DNA from: Halobacillus_A sp043497005
Lineage (GTDB): Bacteria; Bacillota; Bacilli; Bacillales; Halobacillaceae
DNA: 64,000 nucleotides
Direction of reading: 5' to 3'
Assembly (NCBI RefSeq): GCF_043497005.1
Contig: NZ_JBIEKE010000001.1
Location: 62,001 to 126,000 of the forward strand
Position 1 is the first letter of the stretch; each line of letters opens with the position of its first letter. The notes under the pieces are model-generated. The model did not search any database. It saw only the letters and a list, made by a program, of their open reading frames with translations, and was not told the DNA's origin. Below are positions 1-8,056 of this stretch, in pieces. The position numbers were made by a program, and so were the translations under genes.

Positions 1-28
1 CACGGTAACGAAAAGCCCGATTAACTAA
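1..28 (+). CDS. rsmG: 3' end of rsmG (16S rRNA methyltransferase G), partial
   Basis: Only the last eight codons are present, reading TVTKSPIN and then TAA. In Bacillaceae RsmG typically ends in a short basic tail of the type PGTPNKxP, and rsmG normally lies directly upstream of noc, so this fits. RsmG methylates 16S rRNA using S-adenosylmethionine. The identification is an inference from eight residues plus position; another frame also closes within these bases. Confidence 0.45.
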
Positions 29-40
29 AGAACTATAAAA

Positions 41-83
41 AATCCCTTCTGCTACCTATAACTGGTGTCAGGAGGGATTTTTT
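41..83. terminator. Intrinsic terminator
   Basis: The stem pairs AATCCCTTCTG with CAGGAGGGATT (one G-T pair) around a 17-nt loop. It has an A-run on the left and a T-run on the right, so it can end the upstream plus-strand gene. It may also help to end splB from the other side. Confidence 0.85.
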
Positions 84-141
84 ATTGCAATCTTCCGTTA
101 AAAAGGAAAGGGAATCCATCATCGCGTTTTTACAGGCTGCT

Positions 142-1170
142 TTAAGTGAAATATTCTAACCTGGCTTCAGGAAAATGCTGTTCAATGTATCCCCCAAGAG
201 TTTCTTTCATGTCTTCCTGCTTATCTTTTTTATACACGTATTTTCCAATGCCGTACCGCCCCCACTTATACTGCCGTTTCTCTTCATCCATTTCCAGCTT
301 CGTCATCGGGTAATTTTTTTGAATCACTCGTTTGGCCGGCTGCGTAAAACGATGTTGAATCAGTTCAAACGTTAAATCTTTTACAGCGTAAGCCGGCAGT
401 TTATCTTCCAATTTTTCAAAAAGCTCGCGGTACCCTTGTTTCCATCCATCGTACAAATAAATGGGAGCAATAATAAACCCTAAGGGATAACCGGCTTCAG
501 CCACTTTAGCAGCCGCTTCAATTCGTTCGTCCAACCTTGAAGTTCCAGGTTCCAAAAATTTTATCACGTAATCCGCATTTAAACTGAAGCGAAAACGCGT
601 ACGTCCATTATGTTTGGCGTCCAGCAAATGATCAACATGAGCAAATTTTGTAACAAAACGGAGGCGTCCGTGCTCGGATTTACCAAAGTACTCAATCGCT
701 TCTTTTAACGTATGGGTAAGGTGGTCGACGCCGACAATATCAGAAGTACAGGAAGCTTCAAAGCGGGTTTCCTCCGGTGCCCGTTCTTTCATGTACTGCT
801 CAGCCGAGTCAAAAATTTCATCGACGTTAACATAGGTGCGAATGTATGGTTTACTTCCCATCGTCGTCTGTAAATAACAGTAATGGCAATGCCCCATACA
901 CCCTGTGGCGAAAGGAATTGCATATTCAGCGGATGGTTTAGACGTGTCGAACTTTAACGTTTTTCGAATCCCTACGACCAGCGTTGACTTGGCGACCCGG
1001 TACTTTTGAAAGTCATTATCCCCAGGGAGATTACGTACTTGGTTGTGCGAGGTGGTTTCTCTAATTTCAATGTCCATATCTTCAAATTTCTTTTTTAGTT
1101 TACGGCCTAAAGGATAGTCCAGAGCTCTAGGCTCAATGTAGACAAGCTGAGGAACAAATGGCTTTACCAC
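142..1170 (-). CDS. splB: Spore photoproduct lyase
   Basis: Radical-SAM enzyme that directly reverses the spore photoproduct, the thymine dimer formed by UV light in dormant spore DNA, during germination. The 342 residues match the family length. The 4Fe-4S cluster motif CMGHCHYC is at about residues 91-98, and the conserved cysteine that donates a hydrogen atom in the family is near residue 141 (EASCTSDIVG). The start is GTG, with a GGAGGG ribosome site seven bases upstream, and the first codons overlap the end of splA. In Bacillus subtilis splAB is transcribed in the forespore by sigma-G. The operon is normally elsewhere, so its place between rsmG and noc is unusual. Confidence 0.95.
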   Translation of the reverse strand: MVKPFVPQLVYIEPRALDYPLGRKLKKKFEDMDIEIRETTSHNQVRNLPGDNDFQKYRVAKSTLVVGIRKTLKFDTSKPSAEYAIPFATGCMGHCHYCYLQTTMGSKPYIRTYVNVDEIFDSAEQYMKERAPEETRFEASCTSDIVGVDHLTHTLKEAIEYFGKSEHGRLRFVTKFAHVDHLLDAKHNGRTRFRFSLNADYVIKFLEPGTSRLDERIEAAAKVAEAGYPLGFIIAPIYLYDGWKQGYRELFEKLEDKLPAYAVKDLTFELIQHRFTQPAKRVIQKNYPMTKLEMDEEKRQYKWGRYGIGKYVYKKDKQEDMKETLGGYIEQHFPEARLEYFT

Positions 1171-1424
1171 TCCAGACCCTCCTCGTGTGTAGAGCCGAAG
1201 CTTTCTTCATAAGCCATTTCTGCTTCTGCCATCGAAGAATACACAGCCATCGTATCGTCCAAAGGAAAGTAAGTTTCATATAAAAATAAAGCCAACTGTC
1301 CTGGCCGCTCAGGGTCGTTGACGACAGCCGCTTCTTGAACATTGGCGACATTATACGTGTGAGGATTGCGATAAATCACATAAACAATATCTCCTGGCTG
1401 GTAATTCTGATTGCCTGCTTCCAT
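1164..1424 (-). CDS. splA: Transcriptional regulator SplA
   Basis: Small TRAP-like protein that negatively regulates splB in Bacillus subtilis. The core YQPGDIVYVIYRNPHTYNVA and the acidic, aromatic C-terminal part match the SplA family as I remember it. The ATG at 1424 is preferred because AAAGGTG lies ten bases upstream. The GTG at 1433 would overlap that ribosome site. This gives 86 residues. The 3' end overlaps the splB start by seven bases, so translation is probably coupled. Confidence 0.88.
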   Translation of the reverse strand: MEAGNQNYQPGDIVYVIYRNPHTYNVANVQEAAVVNDPERPGQLALFLYETYFPLDDTMAVYSSMAEAEMAYEESFGSTHEEGLEW

Positions 1425-1499
1425 TACATCCACACCTTTCTTATGCTGCTCTCATTTTTCCACGAGCCATCAATAATATGTATTTGAATTGTTTTTACA

Positions 1500-1530
1500 A
1501 TAATTATTGAATGTTGTGTTCAATAATTAT
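1500..1530. promoter_or_regulatory. Perfect 12-bp inverted repeat, likely ArsR-type operator
   Basis: The arms ATAATTATTGAA (1500-1511) and TTCAATAATTAT (1519-1530) are exact reverse complements with a 7-bp spacer. The site lies 35 bases upstream of the winged-helix regulator gene and between divergent genes. Winged-helix dimers of the ArsR family bind AT-rich dyads of this kind. The most likely reading is an autoregulatory operator for the regulator and MFS genes. Confidence 0.7.
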
Positions 1531-1564
1531 AGAATATATCTAACAATTCAAGTGAGGTGATGAA

Positions 1565-2611
1565 ATGGAAGTCATTCAATTCAATAGTAAAAAAAGAGAA
1601 ACGTACCGCGTGCGAGTCGAACATTCGATATTATTTGAATGTGCTTTAGGCATTGCGGCGCTGACCAATCAATCATTAATTGATACGCTGGAAAAGAAGA
1701 ACTGGCACAAAGAACGGTTTGATGAAGCATTGAAAAAAGAATTATCTTACGTAAAACTGCATAATACGTGGAAAGCACTCCTGCAGATTTTACATCACGA
1801 CTCCTTCCCTTCTCTTCAAGACTTTACTCAATTTATTCAACAACTAGACAGCGGAACATTAAAGTATATAAGCCTTCCCTATTTAGGAGAAGATTTAGAA
1901 CCTCTTAGAAAAAAAGCTTCTAAAGGCGAGAAAAATGCCATTCGACAATTATCAAACGAAGTAAGTGATCATGCATTCTTTCCCTCTTACATTCAATTCA
2001 TTAGTGAAGTAGATGAATTAACGTTAAAGCAGCACTTACAAGACGTTATGACGTACTGGTACAAAGCGGTTATCGAACCTGAAGAAGAAGAGCTGAAGGA
2101 TTTATTAGAGCGCGATTACGTTGCCAAAGAGAAAATGATCCATAAATTAGAGCCGGAAGCATTTGTCGAATGGGCGACCGGGGGAATGACCTACAAGCCG
2201 GAACCAAGCGTTCACCATGTGTTATTAATCCCGCATCATACCTATCGTCCATGGAATGTAGAAGCTGATCTTCCTGATACAAAAGTCTTTTATTATCCGG
2301 TATCAAACGACAGCTTATATCAAAACGACCCATACATTCCGAGTCAAATGCTTGTGCAAAAATATAAAGCGTTAGGCGATGAAGTCCGGTTACGTTTAGT
2401 AAAATATTTATATGAAAAAGAAAGATCGCTTCAAGAGCTGACGACGATTTTACAAATGGGTAAGTCTACTCTTCATCATCATTTGAAAATGTTAAAGTCT
2501 GCCCGGATTGTAGAATCCAGTCATTCGACCTATCGATTGAATAAACGTACGATCGATTCCATGCCCATTGACCTTGAACAATTTTTAGGAATAAGTGATG
2601 ATGAAGCATGA
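1565..2611 (+). CDS. ArsR-family winged-helix regulator with N-terminal DUF5937-like region
   Basis: Predicted DNA-binding repressor of 348 residues. The C-terminal 75 residues form an ArsR-type winged helix (KALGDEVRLRLVKYLYEK, then SLQELTTILQMGKSTLHHHL as recognition region). The long N-terminal part resembles DUF5937, the usual partner of such helices in this family. The ribosome site GTGAGGTG lies just before the ATG. A perfect dyad operator lies upstream. The end overlaps the start of an MFS transporter, so the pair is probably a repressor with its export pump. The inducer is unknown. Confidence 0.82.
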   Translation: MEVIQFNSKKRETYRVRVEHSILFECALGIAALTNQSLIDTLEKKNWHKERFDEALKKELSYVKLHNTWKALLQILHHDSFPSLQDFTQFIQQLDSGTLKYISLPYLGEDLEPLRKKASKGEKNAIRQLSNEVSDHAFFPSYIQFISEVDELTLKQHLQDVMTYWYKAVIEPEEEELKDLLERDYVAKEKMIHKLEPEAFVEWATGGMTYKPEPSVHHVLLIPHHTYRPWNVEADLPDTKVFYYPVSNDSLYQNDPYIPSQMLVQKYKALGDEVRLRLVKYLYEKERSLQELTTILQMGKSTLHHHLKMLKSARIVESSHSTYRLNKRTIDSMPIDLEQFLGISDDEA

Positions 2612-3830
2612 AGCGATTAAACCTAAAGAACCACAGCAGCCGGAATGGAAGCGGAATTATCCTGCTTTTCGCTTAATTGGAGGAAACGTTGTATCTTTTA
2701 TCGGAGATCAGATCTATTTACTTGCGCTTCCTTTAATTGTGCTCGTGTTAACAGATTCTCCCCTTGCTATGGGAGTGGTTGCTTTTTTAGAAAGGCTTCC
2801 TATCGTACTTCAGCCCATTCTTGGGGTGCTCGCTGACCGGCTGAATCGAAAGCGGATTTTATTAGTTTGTGATGCCAGCAGAGGATTGCTTGTAGGTGTG
2901 ATCGCCTTTCTTTTTATAATGAATCAACTCATGTTGTGGCACGTGTACAGTGCGGCTTTTATGATGGGGCTGCTCAGTCAGCTTTATAATACGTCTCAAT
3001 TTGCCGTGCTTCCTTTCTTCGTTCGGGAAAATGATTTAGAGAAAGCGAACGCTGTTAATACGGGATTTTTTCAAACAGCGGTTTTTTTAGGTCCGGGGCT
3101 TGGCGGTATCATCGTCAGTTTGTACAATCCCGGGTATGCGCTTATGATCAACAGCTTTAGTTTCTTTGCCGCCTGGTCAGCCGTAATGAGCCTTCCGATG
3201 CCGCAAGTTGAATCAAAAGAACGACGAACATCGAAAGTATGGGCAGATATAAGGGAGGGATTTGGTCACGTCTATCGTATGAAGCCGATCTTGTTTACAA
3301 ACGTGGCCATGATGTTTTCTATATTTGGTACTACTCTCTTTTTAACGATGATGGTTTTTCATCTGAAAGGGGCCATAGGCTTATCGGCTGGTTCCATCGG
3401 ATGGCTGCTCTCTGTTGGCGGTGCGGCCGCGGTTGGGGGAGCTTTTCTGTCTCCTTTTTTAAAGAAACGGTGGAGCTATCAGCAAATTTTATTTACTGCC
3501 TCTTTCATAGGGGGCTTATCACTGATGGGCTTTAGCTGGATGTCTTCTTTTCTTGGTTTAATGGTTATGAATGCGGTCGGCACATTTGCGGCTTCCGTTC
3601 AAAGCCCGTGTATTATTACGATCCGTCAAAAGCTTACACCGGCTCGTTTACTTGGCAGAGTGCAGGCTACCAGCCGGTTCATCAGCTGGGTATCCATGCC
3701 TGCCGCTGCCTTATTGGCCGGGGTGATATCGGAATGGTCGAGTACGAGTATGACGATTTTTATTGGAGGGACTGTAACCACTCTAGCCTCTATTGTGTAT
3801 CTGCATCCTTCTTTGAAAATGGCTTCATGA
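2598..3830 (+). CDS. MFS transporter, probable drug or metabolite exporter
   Basis: Integral membrane protein of 410 residues with about 12 hydrophobic segments. The loop after the second helix carries the MFS motif-A-like sequence GVLADRLNRKRILLVCD, as in MFS-3/enterobactin-exporter-like permeases. The ATG at 2598 fits the AGGA ribosome site at 2587-2590. GTG at 2595 and ATG at 2601 are alternatives. The reading frame starts inside the regulator's last codons, so the two are co-translated. The substrate cannot be predicted. Confidence 0.88.
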   Translation: MMKHEAIKPKEPQQPEWKRNYPAFRLIGGNVVSFIGDQIYLLALPLIVLVLTDSPLAMGVVAFLERLPIVLQPILGVLADRLNRKRILLVCDASRGLLVGVIAFLFIMNQLMLWHVYSAAFMMGLLSQLYNTSQFAVLPFFVRENDLEKANAVNTGFFQTAVFLGPGLGGIIVSLYNPGYALMINSFSFFAAWSAVMSLPMPQVESKERRTSKVWADIREGFGHVYRMKPILFTNVAMMFSIFGTTLFLTMMVFHLKGAIGLSAGSIGWLLSVGGAAAVGGAFLSPFLKKRWSYQQILFTASFIGGLSLMGFSWMSSFLGLMVMNAVGTFAASVQSPCIITIRQKLTPARLLGRVQATSRFISWVSMPAAALLAGVISEWSSTSMTIFIGGTVTTLASIVYLHPSLKMAS

Positions 3831-3938
3831 GATGTGGCAGAATTGTGGGATTTAGAAAAATGTCTTCAAAAGAAGGGATCTCCTTTGTTTTAATGGAAAG
3901 AAGATAGTATAAGAATTTATATACAAGGAGATATCTTT

Positions 3939-4376
3939 ATGAATATTACACACGCTACATTAGGAGAGATTGAAGAAATTATGCCCCATTTAGGCGAATC
4001 TCTTGAAGAAGGTTCTCGTGGTTATTATCAAATCGAACAAGATCAGGCGACGAAAATGGTCCAGGATGTTTTAAATGACGATGGGCAGATTCAGGTCGTA
4101 AGGGAAGACGATAAAGTCGTAGGCTGGGTTCTTTATGGTCAGCAAAAAGATAGTTTTTCCGGAGAAAATATCGGATTTATTTATGACTTGTACGTTTTGC
4201 CCGATTATAGAGAGAGAGGGTTTGCCAAAGCGATGATGGAAAATGCTTTGACTGAGTTGAAGCTCCAGGGGATGACGTCTGTAAGGCTGGTCGTTTATGC
4301 AGGAAATGAAGCCAAACAGCTTTATGAGAAGCTTGGATTTGCAGAAAATCGTACAGTCATGAATAAATCTTTGTAA
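3939..4376 (+). CDS. GNAT-family N-acetyltransferase
   Basis: Predicted acetyl-CoA-dependent acetyltransferase of 145 residues, the usual size for a single GNAT domain. The acetyl-CoA loop is seen as LPDYRERGFAKAMMENAL at about residues 89-106, followed by the typical beta-strand SVRLVVYAGN and the terminal YEKLGF motif. A strong AAGGAG ribosome site precedes the ATG. The acceptor substrate is not predictable. It stands alone between the MFS gene and a decayed gene. Confidence 0.85.
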   Translation: MNITHATLGEIEEIMPHLGESLEEGSRGYYQIEQDQATKMVQDVLNDDGQIQVVREDDKVVGWVLYGQQKDSFSGENIGFIYDLYVLPDYRERGFAKAMMENALTELKLQGMTSVRLVVYAGNEAKQLYEKLGFAENRTVMNKSL

Positions 4377-4389
4377 TCGGATGGGTCCG

Positions 4390-4769
4390 ATGAAAAAATG
4401 GCCTTATGCTTTTTGAGTGTAGGATTGAGCGGCGGCGGGACGGTCTCAGCAATCAGCTGGGAGTACCCTTTCGTCGTACGGTAGAGCGGTGTTTATCATC
4501 CTGTTGAAGAAGCAGGAGAACCGATCGGAGAAGTAGAATTTAAAGTAGACGAGGAAGGGGACTATAACGGGGACGCTTCAAATGCCTATTACATTGGAAC
4601 AGCATACTATTCTATTCCTGGTGCCGATCCGCACAAAGAAATTGCGGTAGCATTAGGATGATAAATACGTTAAAGCCGTTTATGAACATGAAGCACCGAA
4701 AAACGCTGCATTTTCATTGCGATCGTAATCATGATCTTACTTATTGTGCAGTATTTACGAAAGAAGTAA
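4390..4769 (+). pseudogene. Decayed gene for a small membrane-anchored protein
   Basis: Joining frames gives one plausible protein: an N-terminal MKKWPYAF, then SVGLSGGGTVSAIS in a second frame, an in-frame TAG near 4479, a long readable stretch (HPVEEAGEPIGEVEF through IAVALG), then DDKYVKAVYEHEAPK after a one-base shift. After another shift comes a hydrophobic tail IVIMILLIVQYLRKK ending in TAA. At least three frameshifts and one stop break it. The ends look like a signal or anchor segment and a C-terminal membrane helix. I do not recognise the family. Confidence 0.55.
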
Positions 4770-4773
4770 TGAT

Positions 4774-4789
4774 TGTTTCACGTGAAACA
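4774..4789. promoter_or_regulatory. parS site (ParB/Spo0J binding)
   Basis: TGTTTCACGTGAAACA is a perfect copy of the 16-bp parS consensus of Bacillus (TGTTNCACGTGAAACA). ParB (Spo0J) loads here, spreads and recruits SMC for origin segregation. It is 1.5 kb upstream of noc and also sits just in front of the VOC gene ribosome site. Confidence 0.95.
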
Positions 4790-4807
4790 TGACCAGGAGG
4801 TATGTGT

Positions 4808-5158
4808 ATGAATCCGATTCTAAATGAGATTGGTACTACTTTTATTCCTGTACGAGATATTGAACAAGCTCGTGATTGGTACTGTGAGTTACTAGGCGTT
4901 AAAGCTGATGGAGAAGTCTTGTTTGGGCATCTCTATATGCTCCCGATGAAAGGAACCGGCATTGCTCTGGATAGCAAAATTTATTCCAAGGATGCCGTCT
5001 TCAACGTGCCGGCATTTCATTTTAATACAAACGACATAAACGAAGCCTATCAATTTATGAAACATAGAAATGTTGAACTCTTGACTGAAATAGAACATAA
5101 TCAATGGTTTACTTTTAAAGACCCTGATGGAAATATTCTTATGATAAGCGAGTGTTGA
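4808..5158 (+). CDS. VOC-family (glyoxalase/dioxygenase-like) protein
   Basis: Predicted small metalloenzyme or binding protein of the vicinal-oxygen-chelate fold, 116 residues, one full two-motif unit. Typical features are FIPVRDIEQARDWYCELLG at the N-terminus and FKDPDGNILMISEC at the end. The ATG at 4808 is chosen because AGGAGG at 4795-4800 sits seven bases before it; the ATG at 4802 is too close. The stop overlaps the next gene's start (TGATG), so both are co-translated. Confidence 0.85.
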   Translation: MNPILNEIGTTFIPVRDIEQARDWYCELLGVKADGEVLFGHLYMLPMKGTGIALDSKIYSKDAVFNVPAFHFNTNDINEAYQFMKHRNVELLTEIEHNQWFTFKDPDGNILMISEC

Positions 5159-5676
5159 TGAAAATGACAATGCATAAGCCAGCTATAAAAGAAATCGGTG
5201 CAGTTAAGCTTATTGGTTTTAGAGTCTGGTGTGAAGATGGCGGTCAATACATACATGAAATTCCAAAAGCCGCTGCTGAACTTGATAAAAGAAGAAACGA
5301 AATTTGTCATCTCTTATCACCAGTATGTCAAATCGGTGCTTTTAAGATTCAAACCAACTCGATTGAAGAAGATGGATATTGGGTAGGATTTCCTGTTCGT
5401 GAGATTGAGAATGTACCTCGTGACATGACTTCTTTAACCATTCCGTCCCAAACGTACGCTTCTTTGCATGTGGAAGGATCAAACGATAACATTCGTCCTG
5501 CCTATGAGCAGCTGCAGGCGTGGATGCAAACGCACGATTACCCCCGCTTATTACATAAATGGCACCTTGAGAAATATACAACGTGGGGAAATAAACAGAA
5601 CGTGGCTGTAGAATTATTGGATACGACAGAACGCCGGGATCCTGCGAAAAATGACGAATATTCAAAGAAAATATAG
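5158..5676 (+). CDS. GyrI-like small-molecule-binding domain protein
   Basis: Protein of 172 residues with the look of a stand-alone GyrI-like / AraC effector-binding domain: an N-terminal beta-strand (KLIGFRVWCEDGG), the motif WVGFPVREIENVPRDM, TIPSQTYASLHVEG, and the terminal aromatic-acidic strand. Proteins of this fold bind hydrophobic cations or other small ligands. Translation is probably coupled to the VOC gene (ATG overlaps its TGA); the ribosome site is weak. The C-terminal extension after YTTWGNKQNVAVELLD is short and charged. The function is not known. Confidence 0.72.
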   Translation: MKMTMHKPAIKEIGAVKLIGFRVWCEDGGQYIHEIPKAAAELDKRRNEICHLLSPVCQIGAFKIQTNSIEEDGYWVGFPVREIENVPRDMTSLTIPSQTYASLHVEGSNDNIRPAYEQLQAWMQTHDYPRLLHKWHLEKYTTWGNKQNVAVELLDTTERRDPAKNDEYSKKI

Positions 5677-5762
5677 TATTGAACTAAACATAAAAAGGGT
5701 ATAGTATTACACCGAATGAGAGAGGTGTATGTCAGCTGCCCTGTATTCATGGAGGGGTTTAT

Positions 5763-6050
5763 ATGGACGTGTTACTTGCTTTAGGTATTGCCGCAGCTGG
5801 ATATTTTATTGGTGACGGTTTGAAAAACTTTAAAAATCCGTCGGCCCCCGACTTTTTAAGCCAGCTTGATGATGAAGATGACCACCAATTGGTGAAGCAG
5901 AAGGACATTCATCATGTACTTGGAGTGTCGAAGGAAGATGGGCAGCAGCTTCTTCAAGACCATCCGGATATTCCACACGTGACGATTAATCAAAATGTGT
6001 ATTACCCGAAAGAACAGCTTAAAGCATGGGTGAGAAAAATAGGAAGTTAA
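5763..6050 (+). CDS. Small membrane-anchored protein of unknown function
   Basis: A 95-residue protein I do not recognise. The first 20 residues (DVLLALGIAAAGYFIGDGL) are a likely membrane anchor. The rest is acidic and could be a small helix-turn-helix-like or ligand domain (VLGVSKEDGQQLLQDHPDIP, then NVYYPKEQLKAWV). A GGAGGGG ribosome site precedes the ATG. It lies directly upstream of the second parS site and noc, and has its own terminator. Confidence 0.7.
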   Translation: MDVLLALGIAAAGYFIGDGLKNFKNPSAPDFLSQLDDEDDHQLVKQKDIHHVLGVSKEDGQQLLQDHPDIPHVTINQNVYYPKEQLKAWVRKIGS

Positions 6051-6227
6051 TTTTTTTAGTAAAGCAGTCGAAATTTTAAAGATTACCTTTTACAATGAGT
6101 AATAGATTTTAATTTTATCAACGTATACGATGGGGAAAAAGCGAGTTTGTATTTATTCGGTTTTACTTCATGCTTTTCATAGCCAACATATGATAAAATA
6201 GATTAAGAGTGAAAAAGGCATACGCAT

Positions 6228-6260
6228 GCGCAGCAGCTCGACAGCCTGCAGCGCTTTTTT
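6228..6260 (+). terminator. Probable intrinsic terminator
   Basis: Hairpin GCGCAGCAG / CTGCAGCGC (one mismatch) with a 9-nt loop followed by six T. It separates the 95-residue gene from noc. Confidence 0.6.
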
Positions 6261-6276
6261 CTATTTTTATATGAAA

Positions 6277-6292
6277 TGTTTCACGTGAAACA
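6277..6292. promoter_or_regulatory. parS site (ParB/Spo0J binding)
   Basis: Second perfect TGTTTCACGTGAAACA, in the leader of noc, 41 bases before its start codon. The short distance suggests that Spo0J (or the related protein Noc) could also affect noc transcription; that part is inference. Confidence 0.95.
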
Positions 6293-6332
6293 TTAAGATC
6301 GTGTGCTTGATCGAAAAAGGTGGTGTCTAATC

Positions 6333-7199
6333 GTGTTACATCCTTTTAGCCGTCTGTTCGGACTGGGGGATAAGTCGGACCCTGAGAATCAGGAAAATCA
6401 ACACGAAGAAGAATATAGTCCTGACGAAGTAATCCAAGTTCCTGTCGATCGTGTTCAACCGAACCGATATCAGCCAAGAGCCATTTTTAATGAGGAAAAA
6501 ATTAGTGAACTTGCCCAGACGTTACATACACATGGGATGATTCAACCGATTGTTGTACGTCGACTGAACGAGGATCAATTTGAGCTTATAGCCGGTGAAC
6601 GCAGATGGCGTGCTGTTCAGACCCTTGAATGGGAGACCATTCCAGCCATTATCCGGGATATGGATGATGCGCAGACAGCTTCAGTAGCTCTTATTGAAAA
6701 CCTTCAACGTGAAGAATTAACGGTGATTGAAGAAGCGACTGCTTATGCAAGGCTTCTTGATATTCATGAACTGACACAAGAAGCATTGGCCCAGCGCTTA
6801 GGGAAAAGCCAATCAACCGTAGCGAATAAGCTGCGTTTGTTAAAGCTTCCGGAATCTGTCCAGTATGCGGTGATGAATAAAGATATTACCGAACGTCATG
6901 CGAGAGCTTTGATTGCCGTAAGGGATGAAGAAAAGCAGGAAAAGTTACTGCAGGAAATTATTGAGAAGCAGCTCAATGTAAAGCAGACAGAAGAGCGCAT
7001 TAATAAGATGAATGATTCGACGCCGAAGAAAAGAAAACCGAGATTAAAAGGCGTAAATAAAGATATGAGAATCGCCATGAATACCATTCGTCAATCGTTG
7101 GATATGGTGACGGACACAGGTGTCGATTTAGAGACGAATGAAGAGGATCATGAAGATTATTATCAGTTTACGATAAAAATACCGAAGAAAAAATCATAA
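6333..7199 (+). CDS. noc: Nucleoid occlusion protein Noc
   Basis: ParB-like, CTP-dependent DNA-binding protein that prevents FtsZ assembly over the chromosome. It has the Noc N-terminal membrane-targeting helix (LHPFSRLFGLGD), the ParB CTPase motifs (PNRYQPR, GERRWRA, ENLQREEL) and a helix-turn-helix (TQEALAQRLGKSQSTVANKL). The GTG at 6333 is chosen: AAAGGTGG lies nine bases upstream and the protein then starts as Noc does, with 288 residues against 283 in Bacillus subtilis. A longer frame from 6303 has no ribosome site. Confidence 0.95.
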   Translation: MLHPFSRLFGLGDKSDPENQENQHEEEYSPDEVIQVPVDRVQPNRYQPRAIFNEEKISELAQTLHTHGMIQPIVVRRLNEDQFELIAGERRWRAVQTLEWETIPAIIRDMDDAQTASVALIENLQREELTVIEEATAYARLLDIHELTQEALAQRLGKSQSTVANKLRLLKLPESVQYAVMNKDITERHARALIAVRDEEKQEKLLQEIIEKQLNVKQTEERINKMNDSTPKKRKPRLKGVNKDMRIAMNTIRQSLDMVTDTGVDLETNEEDHEDYYQFTIKIPKKKS

Positions 7200-7211
7200 A
7201 CTTCCAGGACT

Positions 7212-7246
7212 CACCCATCTTACTTTGTTATGAGATGGGTGTTTTT
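7212..7246 (+). terminator. Intrinsic terminator after noc
   Basis: Stem CACCCATCT / AGATGGGTG with a 12-nt loop and five T. It separates noc from soj. Confidence 0.88.
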
Positions 7247-7282
7247 AACAGCATTTATTAGAACATAAAGGCAGGTGACAGC

Positions 7283-8056
7283 ATGGGCAAAGTCATTTCT
7301 GTGGCTAACCAAAAAGGCGGTGTAGGAAAGACGACAACAGCTGTAAATTTGAGTGCATGCCTAGCTTACTTAAACCACAGGGTTCTTCTCGTCGACATTG
7401 ATCCGCAAGGAAACGCAACCAGCGGGGTAGGGGTCGAAAAAGGCAGCATTGATCAATGTATTTATGATGTATTAGTGGACAGTGTCAGTGCCGAAGACGT
7501 ACGAACACCTACCATGGTGCAAAACCTTTATGCCATTCCAGCCACCATTCAGCTGGCAGGAGCCGAAATTGAACTCGTACCGACGATTTCCAGAGAAGTA
7601 AGGTTAAAGAAAGCCATTGATGAAGTGAAAGCAGATTATGATTACGTTATTATCGATTGTCCGCCATCTCTCGGTCTGTTAACGATCAATTCTTTGACCG
7701 CTTCAGATTCCGTTTTGATTCCGGTTCAATGTGAGTATTATGCTTTAGAAGGATTAAGCCAATTGTTAAATACGATTCGTCTAGTCCAAAAGCATTTAAA
7801 TAAGAACCTGATGATTGAAGGTGTGTTATTAACGATGCTGGATGCACGTACAAATTTGGGGATCCAGGTTATTGATGAAGTGAAAAAGTACTTCCAGGAT
7901 CGAGTCTATCAATCAATCATTCCTCGTAATGTCCGCTTAAGTGAGGCTCCAAGTCACGGAAAACCGATTATTTTGTATGATGCGAAGTCACGTGGTGCTG
8001 AGGTTTATCTAGATCTAGCGAAGGAAGTGGTGGCAAATGGCGAGAGGGTTAGGTAA
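7283..8056 (+). CDS. soj: Chromosome-partitioning ATPase Soj (ParA)
   Basis: Deviant Walker ATPase of 257 residues with KGGVGKTTTAVNLSA at residues 11-25 and the DIDPQGNAT and IIDCPPSLG motifs. In Bacillus it controls DnaA activity and, with Spo0J, origin segregation and sporulation. It sits with spo0J in the standard order. The GTGACAG-type ribosome site and ATG are clear. The last 20 bases overlap the spo0J start, so translation is coupled. Confidence 0.96.
   Translation: MGKVISVANQKGGVGKTTTAVNLSACLAYLNHRVLLVDIDPQGNATSGVGVEKGSIDQCIYDVLVDSVSAEDVRTPTMVQNLYAIPATIQLAGAEIELVPTISREVRLKKAIDEVKADYDYVIIDCPPSLGLLTINSLTASDSVLIPVQCEYYALEGLSQLLNTIRLVQKHLNKNLMIEGVLLTMLDARTNLGIQVIDEVKKYFQDRVYQSIIPRNVRLSEAPSHGKPIILYDAKSRGAEVYLDLAKEVVANGERVR

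Noticed and set aside
1133..1351. A minus-strand frame overlapping splA and splB as a gene
   Set aside because: It overlaps two well-supported genes in another frame and has no start site.
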